Assembly: GCA_963677475.2 (NCBI GenBank) | Contig: CAXXQD010000022.1 | Coordinates: forward strand, 248,001-312,000 | DNA length: 64,000 nt | Source: JABMQB01 sp963677475 | GTDB lineage: Bacteria > Bacteroidota > Bacteroidia > Bacteroidales > Prolixibacteraceae | Reading direction: 5' to 3' | In this document: piece after piece, positions 51,341 through 60,389 of the stretch | Position numbering within the stretch: position 1 is the first letter of the stretch | Layout of the letters: each line of letters opens with the position of its first letter | Notes under the pieces: model-generated | What the model was told of the DNA's origin: nothing | Databases searched by the model: none | What the model saw: the letters and a program-made list of their open reading frames with translations, nothing else | Position numbers and translations under genes: made by a program

Positions 51341-52618
51341 ATGAAAAAAATATTGGCTATAGTTTTTTTGCTTATGTATTGCTTAGGATGGGCAAGTGCG
51401 CAAGATGAAAATTTTTATTATGAAAATGCGATCTATAATGAGAACATTAAATCGGTTCAACTTTATCGCGAAGGATTTGAATTATCAAACCCCATTTTAG
51501 ACCTGTACGATGAAGGTATTCTGCTCTTGTCGTTCGATGACTTGTCGGGTGAATTGAAGGATTATAATTACACCATAGTTCATTGTGATGCAAACTGGAA
51601 CGAGAGCTATATCATGCAGGACGAGTATTTGGAAGGTTTTCCTGATAATCCAATTGATGATTATGCAAACTCGTTTAATACCACATTTAAGTATATTAAT
51701 TACCAACTTTTAATCCCAAATGAAGATGTGAAAATTAAAATGTCGGGGAATTATGTTTTGTTGGTTTTTGAAGGTGACAACAAAGAAAATGTTGTTTTTA
51801 CAAAACGTTTTTATGTTAAAGAGCCGAAGGTGGAGATTGATGGAACAGTAAGAAGAAGCACGAAAGATGCCTTTAAAGGAGAGCATCATGAAGTGGATTT
51901 TTCAGTGTTTCATCCATCGTTTCAAATAGATAATCCGGTGCAGGATATAAAGGTAGTTGTGATGCAAAATAACCGTTGGGACAATGCAATTACTAATTTA
52001 AAACCATTATTTATTAGGGATAAAGAGTTGGTTTACGATTACGATCAGGAAAATGTGTTCAAGGCAGGCAATGAATTTCGGTACTTCGACATCAGAAACC
52101 GAAGGGCAAATACCGAAGGGGTATTAAAAATCGATTTTTTTAGGCCGTACTACCATTTTACCCTTTGGCCTGATGAAATAAGGTCGAACAAACGTTTTTA
52201 TTCGTACGAAGAACTTAACGGGGAATATGTTGTTGAAAGCCAGGAACTCGTAGACGATTATAGTGTGGAATGCGATTATGTGTTTGTACATTTTAGTTTG
52301 CCTCTTGAATCGATCTTGCTGGGCGGTACGGTAAATGTGTTTGGTGCTTTGTCGAATTGGAATGCCAACAAAAGCAACGAAATGACCTGGAATTTTGATA
52401 CCAGCACTTACGAACTAACTTTATTGTTAAAACAAGGCTATTACAATTATCAATATGTATATGTTGAAACCGGGGCAAAATCGGCGGATGTAAAAAACCT
52501 CGAAGGCAGTTTTTGGGAGACCGAGAATGATTATCAGATTTTTGTGTACTACCGCGATATAGCTGGCAGGTACGACAGGTTAATTGGCTACACAACTTTA
52601 AATTCAAAAAGGGATTAA
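51341..52618 (+). CDS. DUF5103 exported protein
   Basis: The 425-residue protein has a signal peptide (to about SAQ, residue 21) and matches the DUF5103 family of Bacteroidota: NENIKSVQLYREGFELSNPI, YTIVHCDANWNESYIMQDEY and the C-terminal carbohydrate-binding-like strand set LGGTVNVFGALSNWNANKSN and QGYYNYQYVYVE. It is beta-rich, probably periplasmic or at the surface, and its function is unknown. It is monocistronic, divergent from nqrA across 192 nt, and followed by two terminators. Confidence 0.88.
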   Translation: MKKILAIVFLLMYCLGWASAQDENFYYENAIYNENIKSVQLYREGFELSNPILDLYDEGILLLSFDDLSGELKDYNYTIVHCDANWNESYIMQDEYLEGFPDNPIDDYANSFNTTFKYINYQLLIPNEDVKIKMSGNYVLLVFEGDNKENVVFTKRFYVKEPKVEIDGTVRRSTKDAFKGEHHEVDFSVFHPSFQIDNPVQDIKVVVMQNNRWDNAITNLKPLFIRDKELVYDYDQENVFKAGNEFRYFDIRNRRANTEGVLKIDFFRPYYHFTLWPDEIRSNKRFYSYEELNGEYVVESQELVDDYSVECDYVFVHFSLPLESILLGGTVNVFGALSNWNANKSNEMTWNFDTSTYELTLLLKQGYYNYQYVYVETGAKSADVKNLEGSFWETENDYQIFVYYRDIAGRYDRLIGYTTLNSKRD

Positions 52619-52637
52619 ATTACATTTGGATTAATAA

Positions 52638-52670
52638 GGATGTCATCTCCCTTTAAAAGAGATGACATCC
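52638..52670. terminator. First terminator hairpin after the DUF5103 gene
   Basis: GGATGTCATCTC (52638-52649) pairs perfectly with GAGATGACATCC (52659-52670), 9-nt loop. The T tract after it is weak; it may act in both directions. Confidence 0.75.
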
Positions 52671-52689
52671 TATCTTTATCTATTTATCA

Positions 52690-52736
52690 AGGGAAAGGAA
52701 CCGTTCTTTTAGGAGAGAACAATTCCCTATTTTTTT
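52690..52736 (+). terminator. Second terminator after the DUF5103 gene
   Basis: AGGGAA (52690-52695)/TTCCCT (52723-52728) with inner GTTCT (52703-52707)/AGAAC (52716-52720), followed by seven T. Confidence 0.75.
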
Positions 52737-52754
52737 GAAATATGGAATTTAAGC

Positions 52755-54827
52755 TTATCGCATTACTTTCATAAAGCCTTCGCCGTTTTCAAAGGGCAGA
52801 ACAAAGCTAAAACGAGAGCCTTGCCCAACTTTTGATTCCAGCACAAGTTTCCCTCCAAGTATGGAAACAAACTCTTTGGCAATTGGCAAGCCCAGTCCGG
52901 AACCTATATGTTTTAATGCATCGGGGTTGCCGCTAATTTTATAAAAACGCTCGTAAATATTATCAAACTCATCGTATGGGATTCCAATTCCGGTATCTTC
53001 AACAAAAAATTCGATGGTTTTGGTGTTTACCATTTTATAACCGAACAATACGGATCCGGAATTGGTGAACTTAATGGCATTGTCAATTAATTTGCTCATA
53101 GCCTCGTGAAGCAAGTCACGGTCGGTAACAAAGCCAAAGTTCTGGCTTTTTACATCTAAATGCAGGTCGAACGAAATTTCCTTTTTACCCCGGGCAATCA
53201 GCAAATAGGCATTGTTCAGTGTTTTTAGCAATGGATTTATTTTAACCATCGCCTTTTTCACTTCAACTGTGTTGGTTTCAATTTTAGAAAGATTGATGGT
53301 GTCTTCAATCATTTTTAACAATTGATGCCCTGAGCTAATAATTGCTTGTGAATATTCTTCTTTATCGTCGTCAGGCAAAGAGGGTACCGCCAAAATCTCG
53401 GCCGAGCCCATAATCGCATTCATTGGGGTTCTTATTTCGTGCGAAAGGTTTGCCAGGAAAGCCGATTTTAGATTGTTCGCATCTTCCGCTTGGTTTTTAG
53501 CTTCTTCCAGTTGGAATTCCGCAGTTTTACGTTTGGTAATATCGCGTGCTACCGATATAACAGAATTATTGTTCAGTTTAGCCAGCCTCATTTCAAACAT
53601 ATAAGTCCCGTTCGGGGTGTCCAGGGCATATTCAATGCTTTCAATGCTGTCGTTCACAATTGAGTCCTGTATACATTGGTATATTTTATTGGCCATTTTC
53701 TCAGAAAAACCTACCTCGAAAATTGAATTGCCAATAATATCGGCATCATTAACCTTTAATTTATCCCCGTCTTTAATTACAAAATCCTCATAAACGCCAT
53801 CTTTATCTATAATAAAAAATATGTCGGGGATTGCTTCCAAAAGGACTTTATACCTCAGACGGCTTTCCTTTAAACTTTCAATGGTTTTGTTTTTGTCTGT
53901 TGTATCGGTCAGCACACAAATAATTTCATTGCTATTTGGCGAAATTGTGTAAATGTTATACCATTTCTCAAAATGTTTTATGTGCACTTCGGTGACCGGC
54001 TTAGGGTTGATAATAAGTAAATCATTGGCATTAACCGTATTCCTAAAAACAAAATTAAAGACAAAACCCGCTTTTTGCCCGCTGACTTCCTGGTTCCTGA
54101 TCCGGAATTGCTGTTCAAAGGCAGCATTAATCCTGGTGACAATAAGATCGGTAACCTGACCAACTTCATCCGTAATCCTCTTTATCCTTATGATTGGTTG
54201 CTTCGAACTTTGAATTACATCCGATACGTTTTTCATAACAGAGGTAAGTTTGCCATTCACCGAAATTAAGTGTTTTTCATAATTTAAACGAATCCCTAAA
54301 GTCGATAAATACGCAAACAATAAACCAACAAATGGATTTTTTATGTATAACTGGTCGAAGGCGACATAATCGAGGAATAAATCGGCTTTATTGGCATGAA
54401 AACTTAATGTAACCAGCGAAATCACAAAAAAGAGATGGACTTTCCTGATTTCGGGGGAATAAATTGCCAAATAAACATTGCCACAAATTAACCACCACAA
54501 GGTGTGGAATATGGTTTCATTGACCGGCAGATGGGAATGAAACTGCGACAGGTAATAGCCATAAATGAGTAGTGGAAGAAGAAATACCAGGTTAATGGCG
54601 CAACTAATTCTTTTATTGTATAAGCAAAATAAACTTACAGAAGCTAGCAACACATTTAAAGAATCGCAGATAATACAAAAAATATCGGGCCGGAAAACTA
54701 ACTTGTATACCAATAGAAGAACAGTAAAAACCAATACCGCCAGGTTTAGCCATGAGAGTTCTGTAATTTTTCGCCTTTCGGAAATAGAAAGCTCAGACAT
54801 GTTTTTATTCCAAAAATTATCCTTCAA
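52755..54827 (-). CDS. Membrane sensor histidine kinase with PAS domain
   Basis: The 690-residue protein has about six N-terminal helices (27-180), a long PAS-like region (about 205-310), a clear PAS domain (about 322-435, ending in the PAC-like ISVARDITKRK), a HisKA domain with phospho-accepting His463 (NLSHEIRTPMNAI) and an HATPase domain (LIDNAIKFTNSGS, EDTGIGIPYDEF, GSGLGLPIAKEF). No receiver domain and no response regulator gene are nearby, so its partner is elsewhere. A second start at codon 10 (54800) is equally good. The signal is unknown. Confidence 0.93.
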   Translation of the reverse strand: MKDNFWNKNMSELSISERRKITELSWLNLAVLVFTVLLLVYKLVFRPDIFCIICDSLNVLLASVSLFCLYNKRISCAINLVFLLPLLIYGYYLSQFHSHLPVNETIFHTLWWLICGNVYLAIYSPEIRKVHLFFVISLVTLSFHANKADLFLDYVAFDQLYIKNPFVGLLFAYLSTLGIRLNYEKHLISVNGKLTSVMKNVSDVIQSSKQPIIRIKRITDEVGQVTDLIVTRINAAFEQQFRIRNQEVSGQKAGFVFNFVFRNTVNANDLLIINPKPVTEVHIKHFEKWYNIYTISPNSNEIICVLTDTTDKNKTIESLKESRLRYKVLLEAIPDIFFIIDKDGVYEDFVIKDGDKLKVNDADIIGNSIFEVGFSEKMANKIYQCIQDSIVNDSIESIEYALDTPNGTYMFEMRLAKLNNNSVISVARDITKRKTAEFQLEEAKNQAEDANNLKSAFLANLSHEIRTPMNAIMGSAEILAVPSLPDDDKEEYSQAIISSGHQLLKMIEDTINLSKIETNTVEVKKAMVKINPLLKTLNNAYLLIARGKKEISFDLHLDVKSQNFGFVTDRDLLHEAMSKLIDNAIKFTNSGSVLFGYKMVNTKTIEFFVEDTGIGIPYDEFDNIYERFYKISGNPDALKHIGSGLGLPIAKEFVSILGGKLVLESKVGQGSRFSFVLPFENGEGFMKVMR

Positions 54828-55163
54828 AATACGTTTTAAAGATATTATCTGATAAAATAAAAGCGGTTCATCCTAACGTTATTTGTGCCTTGAGTTGCTT
54901 GCCCAATAAAATAAAGCTTTTTATTACATGCAAGTAATTGAGCTAATTTTTTCAACATAATTTTGTTATTAGGAATTCACTTTTAAAAATAGCCAATATT
55001 AATGAGAAATGTTGAGTTAATAAACTTCTAATTTTGATTTGCTGCGAATAGCAAGTGATAAAATGACATTTGTCGCTGATTTTTGTTATGATTTTCGTTT
55101 TTTCTTTTGCCTAATTTTGTGGATTGAAAGGTAGGAATTTGAAATCAAATAAAATTGTAATTT
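54828..55163. other. 336-nt AT-rich divergent gap between the histidine kinase gene and pruA
   Basis: No gene is supported here. The -7-like octamer TAATTTTG occurs three times on the + strand (54958-54965, 55029-55036 and 55112-55119), none with a good -33 partner. The last, 45 nt before the pruA start, is the most likely to be used. Confidence 0.5.
55112..55119 (+). promoter_or_regulatory. Possible -7 element of pruA
   Basis: TAATTTTG is an exact TAnnTTTG match 45 nt before the ATG. No TTTG lies 19-21 nt upstream (the nearest, 55082-55085, is 26 nt away). Confidence 0.35.
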
Positions 55164-56801
55164 ATGTCAAAAGGATTTTATAATGTACCCGTGGCTAAAA
55201 ATGAACCTATTTGTTCATTCGCCCCGGGAACTCCGGAAAGGAAAACGTTGAAGGAAGAATTAAAGAGATTGCGTTCGGTTGAAGTGGATCTGCCAATGGT
55301 AATTGGAGGGCAGGAAATAGTAACAGATAGGAAGATTCGGATGTATCCGCCTCACGATATAAAACATACGCTAGGCTATTATAGCCAAGGGGATTCTTCA
55401 CATGTTGAAATGGCAATATCAGCAGCAATGGCTGCAAAAGAAGACTGGGCAAATCTTGCATGGCACCACAGAGCAGCAATTTTCTTAAAAGCTGCGGATT
55501 TATTGGCAGGGCCATACCGCGATAAAATTAATGCCGCAACCATGTTGGGGCAATCAAAAAATGCGTTTCAGGCAGAAATTGATGCTGCATGCGAATTGGC
55601 AGATTTCTTCCGCTTTGGCGTTCAGGTAATGACCGATATTTATAAATTACAGCCACAGTCAGCATCAGGTATGTGGAATTATAACGAATTCAGGCCACTG
55701 GAAGGGTTTGTTTTTGCATTAACACCATTTAACTTTACATCAATTGCTGGAAACTTACCAGCAGCACCTGCACTTATGGGGAATACGGTGGTTTGGAAAC
55801 CATCAAAAACTGCAGTTTATTCTGCCGGGGTTATTATGGAAATATTCCGTGAAGCTGGTGTTCCGGATGGTGTAATAAACCTTGTTCATGTGTCGGGTCC
55901 GGTTGCTGCCGAATCTGTTCTTTCACATCCTGATTTTGCGGGAATCCATTTTACGGGTTCTACCGGGGTATTCCAAAGCATTTGGAAAACTATTGGCGAC
56001 AATATATATAAATATAAATCTTACCCAAGAATTGTTGGGGAAACCGGCGGTAAAGATTTTATTTTTGCCGACAATACTGCCGATGTTCAGCGTTTGGTAA
56101 TTGCAATGGTGCGTGGTGCTTTCGAATACCAGGGACAAAAATGTTCCGCTGCTTCAAGGGCTTATATCCCTAAGAGTATATGGGCAGAAGTTAAAGAAAA
56201 ACTGGGCAAAGAACTTGCAACCGTAAAAATGGGCGCACCTGAAGACTTTACAAATTTTGTTAATGCTGTGATCGATGAATCAAGCTTTGATAAACTTGAA
56301 GGCTTTATTAAAAAAGCAGAAAAAGATGCGGATGCTAAAGTATTGTTTGGCGGCAAATGCGATAAGTCGGAAGGTTACTTTATTGAGCCAACAGTAATTC
56401 TTGCTAAAAAGCCGGATTATACGACCATGGTAGAAGAATTATTTGGTCCTGTTTTAACCATCTATGTTTATGAAGATGATAAACTCGATGAAACACTGGA
56501 TATTTTGGACAATACATCTATTTATGCATTAACTGGGGCAATCTTCTCACAATGCAGATATAGTATCGAAAGGTTGACCAAAAAATTAAGCAATGCTGCA
56601 GGTAATTTCTATATCAACGATAAACCTACGGGTGCAGTTGTTGGGCAGCAGCCATTTGGTGGCGCCAGAGGCTCAGGAACAAACGATAAAGCAGGCTCTA
56701 TATTTAATTTCCTGAGGTGGACATCCATCCGGACAATTAAGGAAACGTTTAATGCACCGCTTGAGTATACCTACCCAAGCTTTAAACCAGATAAAGAGTA
56801 A
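55164..56801 (+). CDS. pruA: L-glutamate gamma-semialdehyde dehydrogenase (delta-1-pyrroline-5-carboxylate dehydrogenase)
   Basis: The 545-residue NAD-dependent enzyme finishes proline breakdown by oxidising glutamate semialdehyde to glutamate. It belongs to the mitochondrial-like P5C dehydrogenase branch, as the N-terminus FYNVPVAKNEPICSFAPGTP and the aldehyde dehydrogenase motifs show: FTGSTGVFQ for NAD, RIVGETGGKDFIF with the general-base Glu, EYQGQKCSAASRAYIP with the nucleophilic Cys, and GGARGSGTNDKAG at the C-terminus. It works with the proline dehydrogenase at 29018. It is monocistronic with a clear terminator. Confidence 0.97.
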   Translation: MSKGFYNVPVAKNEPICSFAPGTPERKTLKEELKRLRSVEVDLPMVIGGQEIVTDRKIRMYPPHDIKHTLGYYSQGDSSHVEMAISAAMAAKEDWANLAWHHRAAIFLKAADLLAGPYRDKINAATMLGQSKNAFQAEIDAACELADFFRFGVQVMTDIYKLQPQSASGMWNYNEFRPLEGFVFALTPFNFTSIAGNLPAAPALMGNTVVWKPSKTAVYSAGVIMEIFREAGVPDGVINLVHVSGPVAAESVLSHPDFAGIHFTGSTGVFQSIWKTIGDNIYKYKSYPRIVGETGGKDFIFADNTADVQRLVIAMVRGAFEYQGQKCSAASRAYIPKSIWAEVKEKLGKELATVKMGAPEDFTNFVNAVIDESSFDKLEGFIKKAEKDADAKVLFGGKCDKSEGYFIEPTVILAKKPDYTTMVEELFGPVLTIYVYEDDKLDETLDILDNTSIYALTGAIFSQCRYSIERLTKKLSNAAGNFYINDKPTGAVVGQQPFGGARGSGTNDKAGSIFNFLRWTSIRTIKETFNAPLEYTYPSFKPDKE

Positions 56802-56821
56802 ACTAAATATTGTTGATAATT

Positions 56822-56853
56822 GGGAGGTGAAATATTTTACCTCCCTTTTTTTT
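56822..56853 (+). terminator. Rho-independent terminator of pruA
   Basis: GGGAGGT (56822-56828) pairs with ACCTCCC (56839-56845), followed by eight T. Confidence 0.93.
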
Positions 56854-56876
56854 CTCTTTAATTAAACTTAGCTTTG
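56845..56876 (+). promoter_or_regulatory. Possible promoter of the DivIC/FtsB gene
   Basis: TAGCTTTG (56869-56876) is an exact -7 match; the -33 position falls in the T tract of the pruA terminator (TTTT, 3/4 match). Confidence 0.3.
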
Positions 56877-56892
56877 TTTAAAATTTTTTAAC

Positions 56893-57198
56893 GTGGAAAA
56901 AAGCAACAAACAAACTATCTTTAATATAGTGCGTAATAAATATTTTATTGCGTCAATACTATTTTTAGTTTGGATAGCGTTTTTCGATGAACACAGTTTT
57001 GTTTCGCATAAGGAAAATAAACAGAGATTGAAGTACTTAAAGGACCAGCAAGAGTATTATAAAAAAAATATAGCGACTGACCAGAGAAAACTTCAGGAGC
57101 TAAATGCTGGTAAAGAAGAATTGGAGAAATACGCCAGGGAACAATTCAATATGTCGAAACCTAACGAAGATTTGTTTCTGGTCGAGGAAGAAAAGTAA
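56893..57198 (+). CDS. DivIC/FtsB-family septum formation initiator
   Basis: The 101-residue protein has a membrane helix (about 17-33, YFIASILFLVWIAFF) followed by a coiled coil (about 40-85) and a short tail KYAREQFNMSKPNEDLFLVEE that matches the DivIC/FtsB end motif. Such proteins form the FtsL-FtsB/DivIC core of the divisome. The start is GTG at 56893; no ATG is available before the membrane helix. FtsL and FtsQ genes are not in the window. Confidence 0.9.
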   Translation: MEKSNKQTIFNIVRNKYFIASILFLVWIAFFDEHSFVSHKENKQRLKYLKDQQEYYKKNIATDQRKLQELNAGKEELEKYAREQFNMSKPNEDLFLVEEEK

Positions 57199-57344
57199 AG
57201 GACATCTGAATTTCTACCTTACAATCTGAAAATGTTATGCAAATTTGAACCAAAGGTAAAGTTTTTGGTTTATGGTATAGGAATCGCTTAACTGTTTGAC
57301 TGATAGTCGAAAATTTATTATATTGGCAAAGTGACTTTTTGAAA

Positions 57345-57935
57345 ATGGAATTGAATCTCGACATATTTAAAATAGAAAGTAATAATGTGGCTCCACAAAA
57401 GGGGCGGATTTTACTTGCTGAACCATTTTTGCCCGGCAATTATTTTAGCAGGTCCATTATTTTTTTGGTGGCCCACAGCGATAAGGGTGCGGTTGGCTTT
57501 ATTTTAAATAAAAAGGTTGATTTCCCTATTCAGGAGGTTGTCCCTGACTTTCCCGAATTTGATGGGGAAGTTTACATTGGTGGACCTGTTGCTACCGATT
57601 CAATTTACTTTATACATAGGCTGGGAGATAAAATTCCGGGCAGCATACAGGTTACGGAGAATTTATACTGGGGAGGTAACTTTGATGTCCTGAAAAAAAT
57701 AATTGGATCGGGAATGGTTAATTCTGCCGACGTTCGTTTCTTTTTGGGTTACTCAGGTTGGGACTCAGGGCAGTTGGAAGATGAAATAAAGGAAAATTCC
57801 TGGTTGGTAAACGATGTTGAAGAGTCAAATATCATGAACACTTTTAGTCCAAAATCGTGGGCTGATTATGTGAAAAAAGTTGGGAAAAGATATTCCATTT
57901 GGGAGAATTTCCCGGAAAACCCATCTCTGAACTAA
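57345..57935 (+). CDS. YqgE/AlgH-family protein
   Basis: The 196-residue protein matches YqgE (DUF179): PQKGRILLAEPFLPGNYFSR, VGFILNKKVDFPI, VYIGGPVATDSIYFIHRLGD and FFLGYSGWDSGQLEDEIKEN. Its biochemical role is unknown. ATG 57345 is preferred to the TTG two codons earlier. The 146-nt gap before it holds no gene. The last 4 nt overlap the convergent aminotransferase gene. Confidence 0.93.
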   Translation: MELNLDIFKIESNNVAPQKGRILLAEPFLPGNYFSRSIIFLVAHSDKGAVGFILNKKVDFPIQEVVPDFPEFDGEVYIGGPVATDSIYFIHRLGDKIPGSIQVTENLYWGGNFDVLKKIIGSGMVNSADVRFFLGYSGWDSGQLEDEIKENSWLVNDVEESNIMNTFSPKSWADYVKKVGKRYSIWENFPENPSLN

Positions 57936-58762
57936 ACAATACCCAATAATTTATTTAGCTCTGTATTTATTAATTCCGTTTGAACGAGAATAAACCTCTT
58001 ATCGTTTATTCCAATAATTCGCTGCATTCCCAGTGCTTCCGCTGCCAGAAAAGCTTCGTTCATTTCCAGGATTGCCTCTTTCGTTAAATCCGAACGCTCT
58101 TCAATATTCATTTGAAGTTTTTTTGCCGCCTCTAAAATAGTTTCCCTGATTGAATCTAAATAACAACCGGTGTGCACAGAAGGAGTAAATAAGGTGCCGT
58201 CTTTAATAAAAAAAACATTGGCTTCCAAAGCTTCGGTAATTGCGTTTTCTTCATTGGTAAGTATCAGGTTCTGGTTCCGGGAATCCTTAATTTGTAATTT
58301 CAATGATTCCCAGAGTGTTTCATTCATTAAACTAAGAGATCCCATTGGATTTTCTGAATATTTTACATTCTCGGCATATGAACAAAGCACTCCATTCCCG
58401 CTTATCGGAAAATGTTTTTCATCCTTAGGTGTGCAGGTAATATAGATTTCAGATCCTGTAGTATTCCAAACAAAAAAGTACATTAATATCCCACTTTGAA
58501 ATGCTTTGTTTTTATTGATCAACCTTTTCGATACTCTTAATAATTCTTTTTGGTCATCGATGAATGGGTGCTTAGGCAATTTTAATAATCTGGTTTTTTC
58601 CTGCAAAGAAATAATATGCTTTTCAAATAAAGGCAAATTGTTGTGACAGAACCAGATTGTTTCGGTCAATTTAAAAATGTTATCCAGCAAAGGGAGCAGG
58701 TTTCCCGTTTGTTTTTCAAAATCTGAGATAACCCCGTTGTGGATAAAATATCTGGAAAACAT
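57932..58762 (-). CDS. Class IV aminotransferase-like protein lacking the PLP lysine
   Basis: The 276-residue protein has the class IV fold (4-amino-4-deoxychorismate lyase/branched-chain aminotransferase type): IFKLTETIWFCHNNLPLFEKH at the N-terminus and EALEANVFFIKDGTLFTPSV then GCYLDSIRETIL at the PLP phosphate-binding end. The Lys that holds PLP, normally in a KTLN-type motif, is replaced: SLMN with Ser144 at that place (ENPMGSLSLMNETLW). It is therefore probably not a normal transaminase; it could be a lyase-like or non-catalytic member. It is the last gene of the amn-holA-rhomboid operon, 3 nt after the rhomboid gene. Confidence 0.8.
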   Translation of the reverse strand: MFSRYFIHNGVISDFEKQTGNLLPLLDNIFKLTETIWFCHNNLPLFEKHIISLQEKTRLLKLPKHPFIDDQKELLRVSKRLINKNKAFQSGILMYFFVWNTTGSEIYITCTPKDEKHFPISGNGVLCSYAENVKYSENPMGSLSLMNETLWESLKLQIKDSRNQNLILTNEENAITEALEANVFFIKDGTLFTPSVHTGCYLDSIRETILEAAKKLQMNIEERSDLTKEAILEMNEAFLAAEALGMQRIIGINDKRFILVQTELINTELNKLLGIV

Positions 58763-58765
58763 ATT

Positions 58766-59386
58766 TTAGATGATTTGAAACAACTTGTCAATAAACCTTT
58801 CAAATAAATCCGGATTAAGAATAACAGGCATAATTACCCCAAACAAGGCTCCAAGGAAATGGGCATCGTGGGCAACATTATCCGTTTTGTTTTTGCTTTG
58901 GTAATAGGAGTAAAAAAGATAGCCCACAGCAAACAAAATCCCGGGAATTGGTATCATAAACATCAAATAGAGTTTTTCCCATGGGTCAAAAAATATAAAG
59001 CAGAACAAAACTGCCGAAACTGCACCGGATGCGCCAACAGCATTGTAATAATAATTGTTTTGGTGTTTAATTAGCGCCCATAAATTTGAAAAAAGTATGC
59101 CGCCAAGATAGAGCAACAAATAATAAGCCGTGGCCCTGTTTCCGAAAAAAATACCAAAATACGATTCGACAACCCTTCCGAAGAAAAACAATACCAGCAT
59201 GTTAACCCCAAGGTGCGACCAGTTTGCATGTACAAAAGCATGGGAAACTAACCGGTAGTAATCCTTTTTGTGTACAATTTCGGCAGCATTAAATTGTAGT
59301 TTTGCTTTTAGCGAAGCATTTGAAAATGCAAGATACGATACCAGAACTGTTAGCCCTATAATAATGTAGGTAATCTTTATTTCCAT
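58766..59386 (-). CDS. Rhomboid-family intramembrane serine protease
   Basis: The 206-residue inner-membrane protease has six helices with catalytic Ser120 (VGASGAVSA) and His176 (AHDAHFLGALFG), and the oxyanion-hole pair His58/Asn62 in WSHLGVNML. It should cleave a helical membrane substrate, unknown. It lies 3 nt after holA and 3 nt before the aminotransferase-like gene. Confidence 0.95.
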   Translation of the reverse strand: MEIKITYIIIGLTVLVSYLAFSNASLKAKLQFNAAEIVHKKDYYRLVSHAFVHANWSHLGVNMLVLFFFGRVVESYFGIFFGNRATAYYLLLYLGGILFSNLWALIKHQNNYYYNAVGASGAVSAVLFCFIFFDPWEKLYLMFMIPIPGILFAVGYLFYSYYQSKNKTDNVAHDAHFLGALFGVIMPVILNPDLFERFIDKLFQII

Positions 59387-59389
59387 AAC

Positions 59390-60388
59390 CTAGTGTAATA
59401 GTTTGTAAACCAATTCTTTTTGCAGTTCGGCTGATGTAGCCGAGATGTTCCCAAAACCTTTGCTTTTCATATCAAACTCGCGTAATACCCCAATTATTTC
59501 ATACAATTTTTTAGGGTTGTATTTTCGTGCAGCTGCAACATACGATTTTGCAATGAACGGGTGTAGCCCTAATGCTGCTGCTACCGATCTTTCCGATTTG
59601 TCTTTCAGGAAGTGGTAAGTGAATAATTTGGAATAAAACATAAACAAGGATGAAATCGTCCTTTGAATTGGATTGCTCGATGGGTTAGCCCCAAAATAGT
59701 TGATTATTTTATTTGCTTTTAAAACATTCTTCTCTCCCAAGGCATTTTGCAATTCGAAAACGTTGTAGTCTTTGCTAATCCCAATGTTTTTTTCGATTTG
59801 CTCGGGTGTGATTTTAGTGTTTTCGGGTAGGGCAATAACCAGTTTGTCAAGTTCGTTTGCCACTTTTCCGAGGCTTGTCCCAACATATTCCGAAAGCATA
59901 ATTGTTGCCTGTGGCGCAATAGAATGGTTGGTTTTTGCAAGGTAATTTTCAATCCATCTGGGGATTTGGTTTTCGTAAAGCTTTTTAGATTCAAAAACAA
60001 CTCCGATTTTCGACAGGCTTTTAGCAAACCCGGTTCTTTTGTCCAGTTTTTTATACTTGTAGTTTAATACCAGAATGGTTGAATTGAGCGGGTGGTCAAC
60101 ATATGTTTTAAGCTGTTCGATTTTTTTAAGTTCCTGGGCTTCTTTAACAATAATTACCTGCTGGTTTGCCATCATTGGGAACCTTCTTGAGGCTTCTGCA
60201 ATGGTTTGTACTTCGGTATCTTTTCCATAAAAGATGGTTTGGTTGAACCCTTTTTCAGCATCGTTTAAAACATTTTTAGCAATATATTCTGAAATTTTAT
60301 CGATATAATAAGGTTCTTCGCCAGTGAGAAAATAGATAGGATGGTAAATCTTTTTTTGAAGGTTACCTATAATTGTTTGATAGTCCAT
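59390..60388 (-). CDS. holA: DNA polymerase III subunit delta
   Basis: The 332-residue protein is the delta subunit of the clamp loader, which opens the sliding clamp. It has the N-terminal AAA+-like region (PIYFLTGEEPYYIDKISEYI, RFPMMANQQVIIVKEAQELK, ILVLNYKYKKLDKRTGF) and the C-terminal collar domain (LFMFYSKLFTYHFLKD). Length is normal. It lies 1 nt after amn. Confidence 0.95.
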   Translation of the reverse strand: MDYQTIIGNLQKKIYHPIYFLTGEEPYYIDKISEYIAKNVLNDAEKGFNQTIFYGKDTEVQTIAEASRRFPMMANQQVIIVKEAQELKKIEQLKTYVDHPLNSTILVLNYKYKKLDKRTGFAKSLSKIGVVFESKKLYENQIPRWIENYLAKTNHSIAPQATIMLSEYVGTSLGKVANELDKLVIALPENTKITPEQIEKNIGISKDYNVFELQNALGEKNVLKANKIINYFGANPSSNPIQRTISSLFMFYSKLFTYHFLKDKSERSVAAALGLHPFIAKSYVAAARKYNPKKLYEIIGVLREFDMKSKGFGNISATSAELQKELVYKLLH

Positions 60389-60389
60389 A

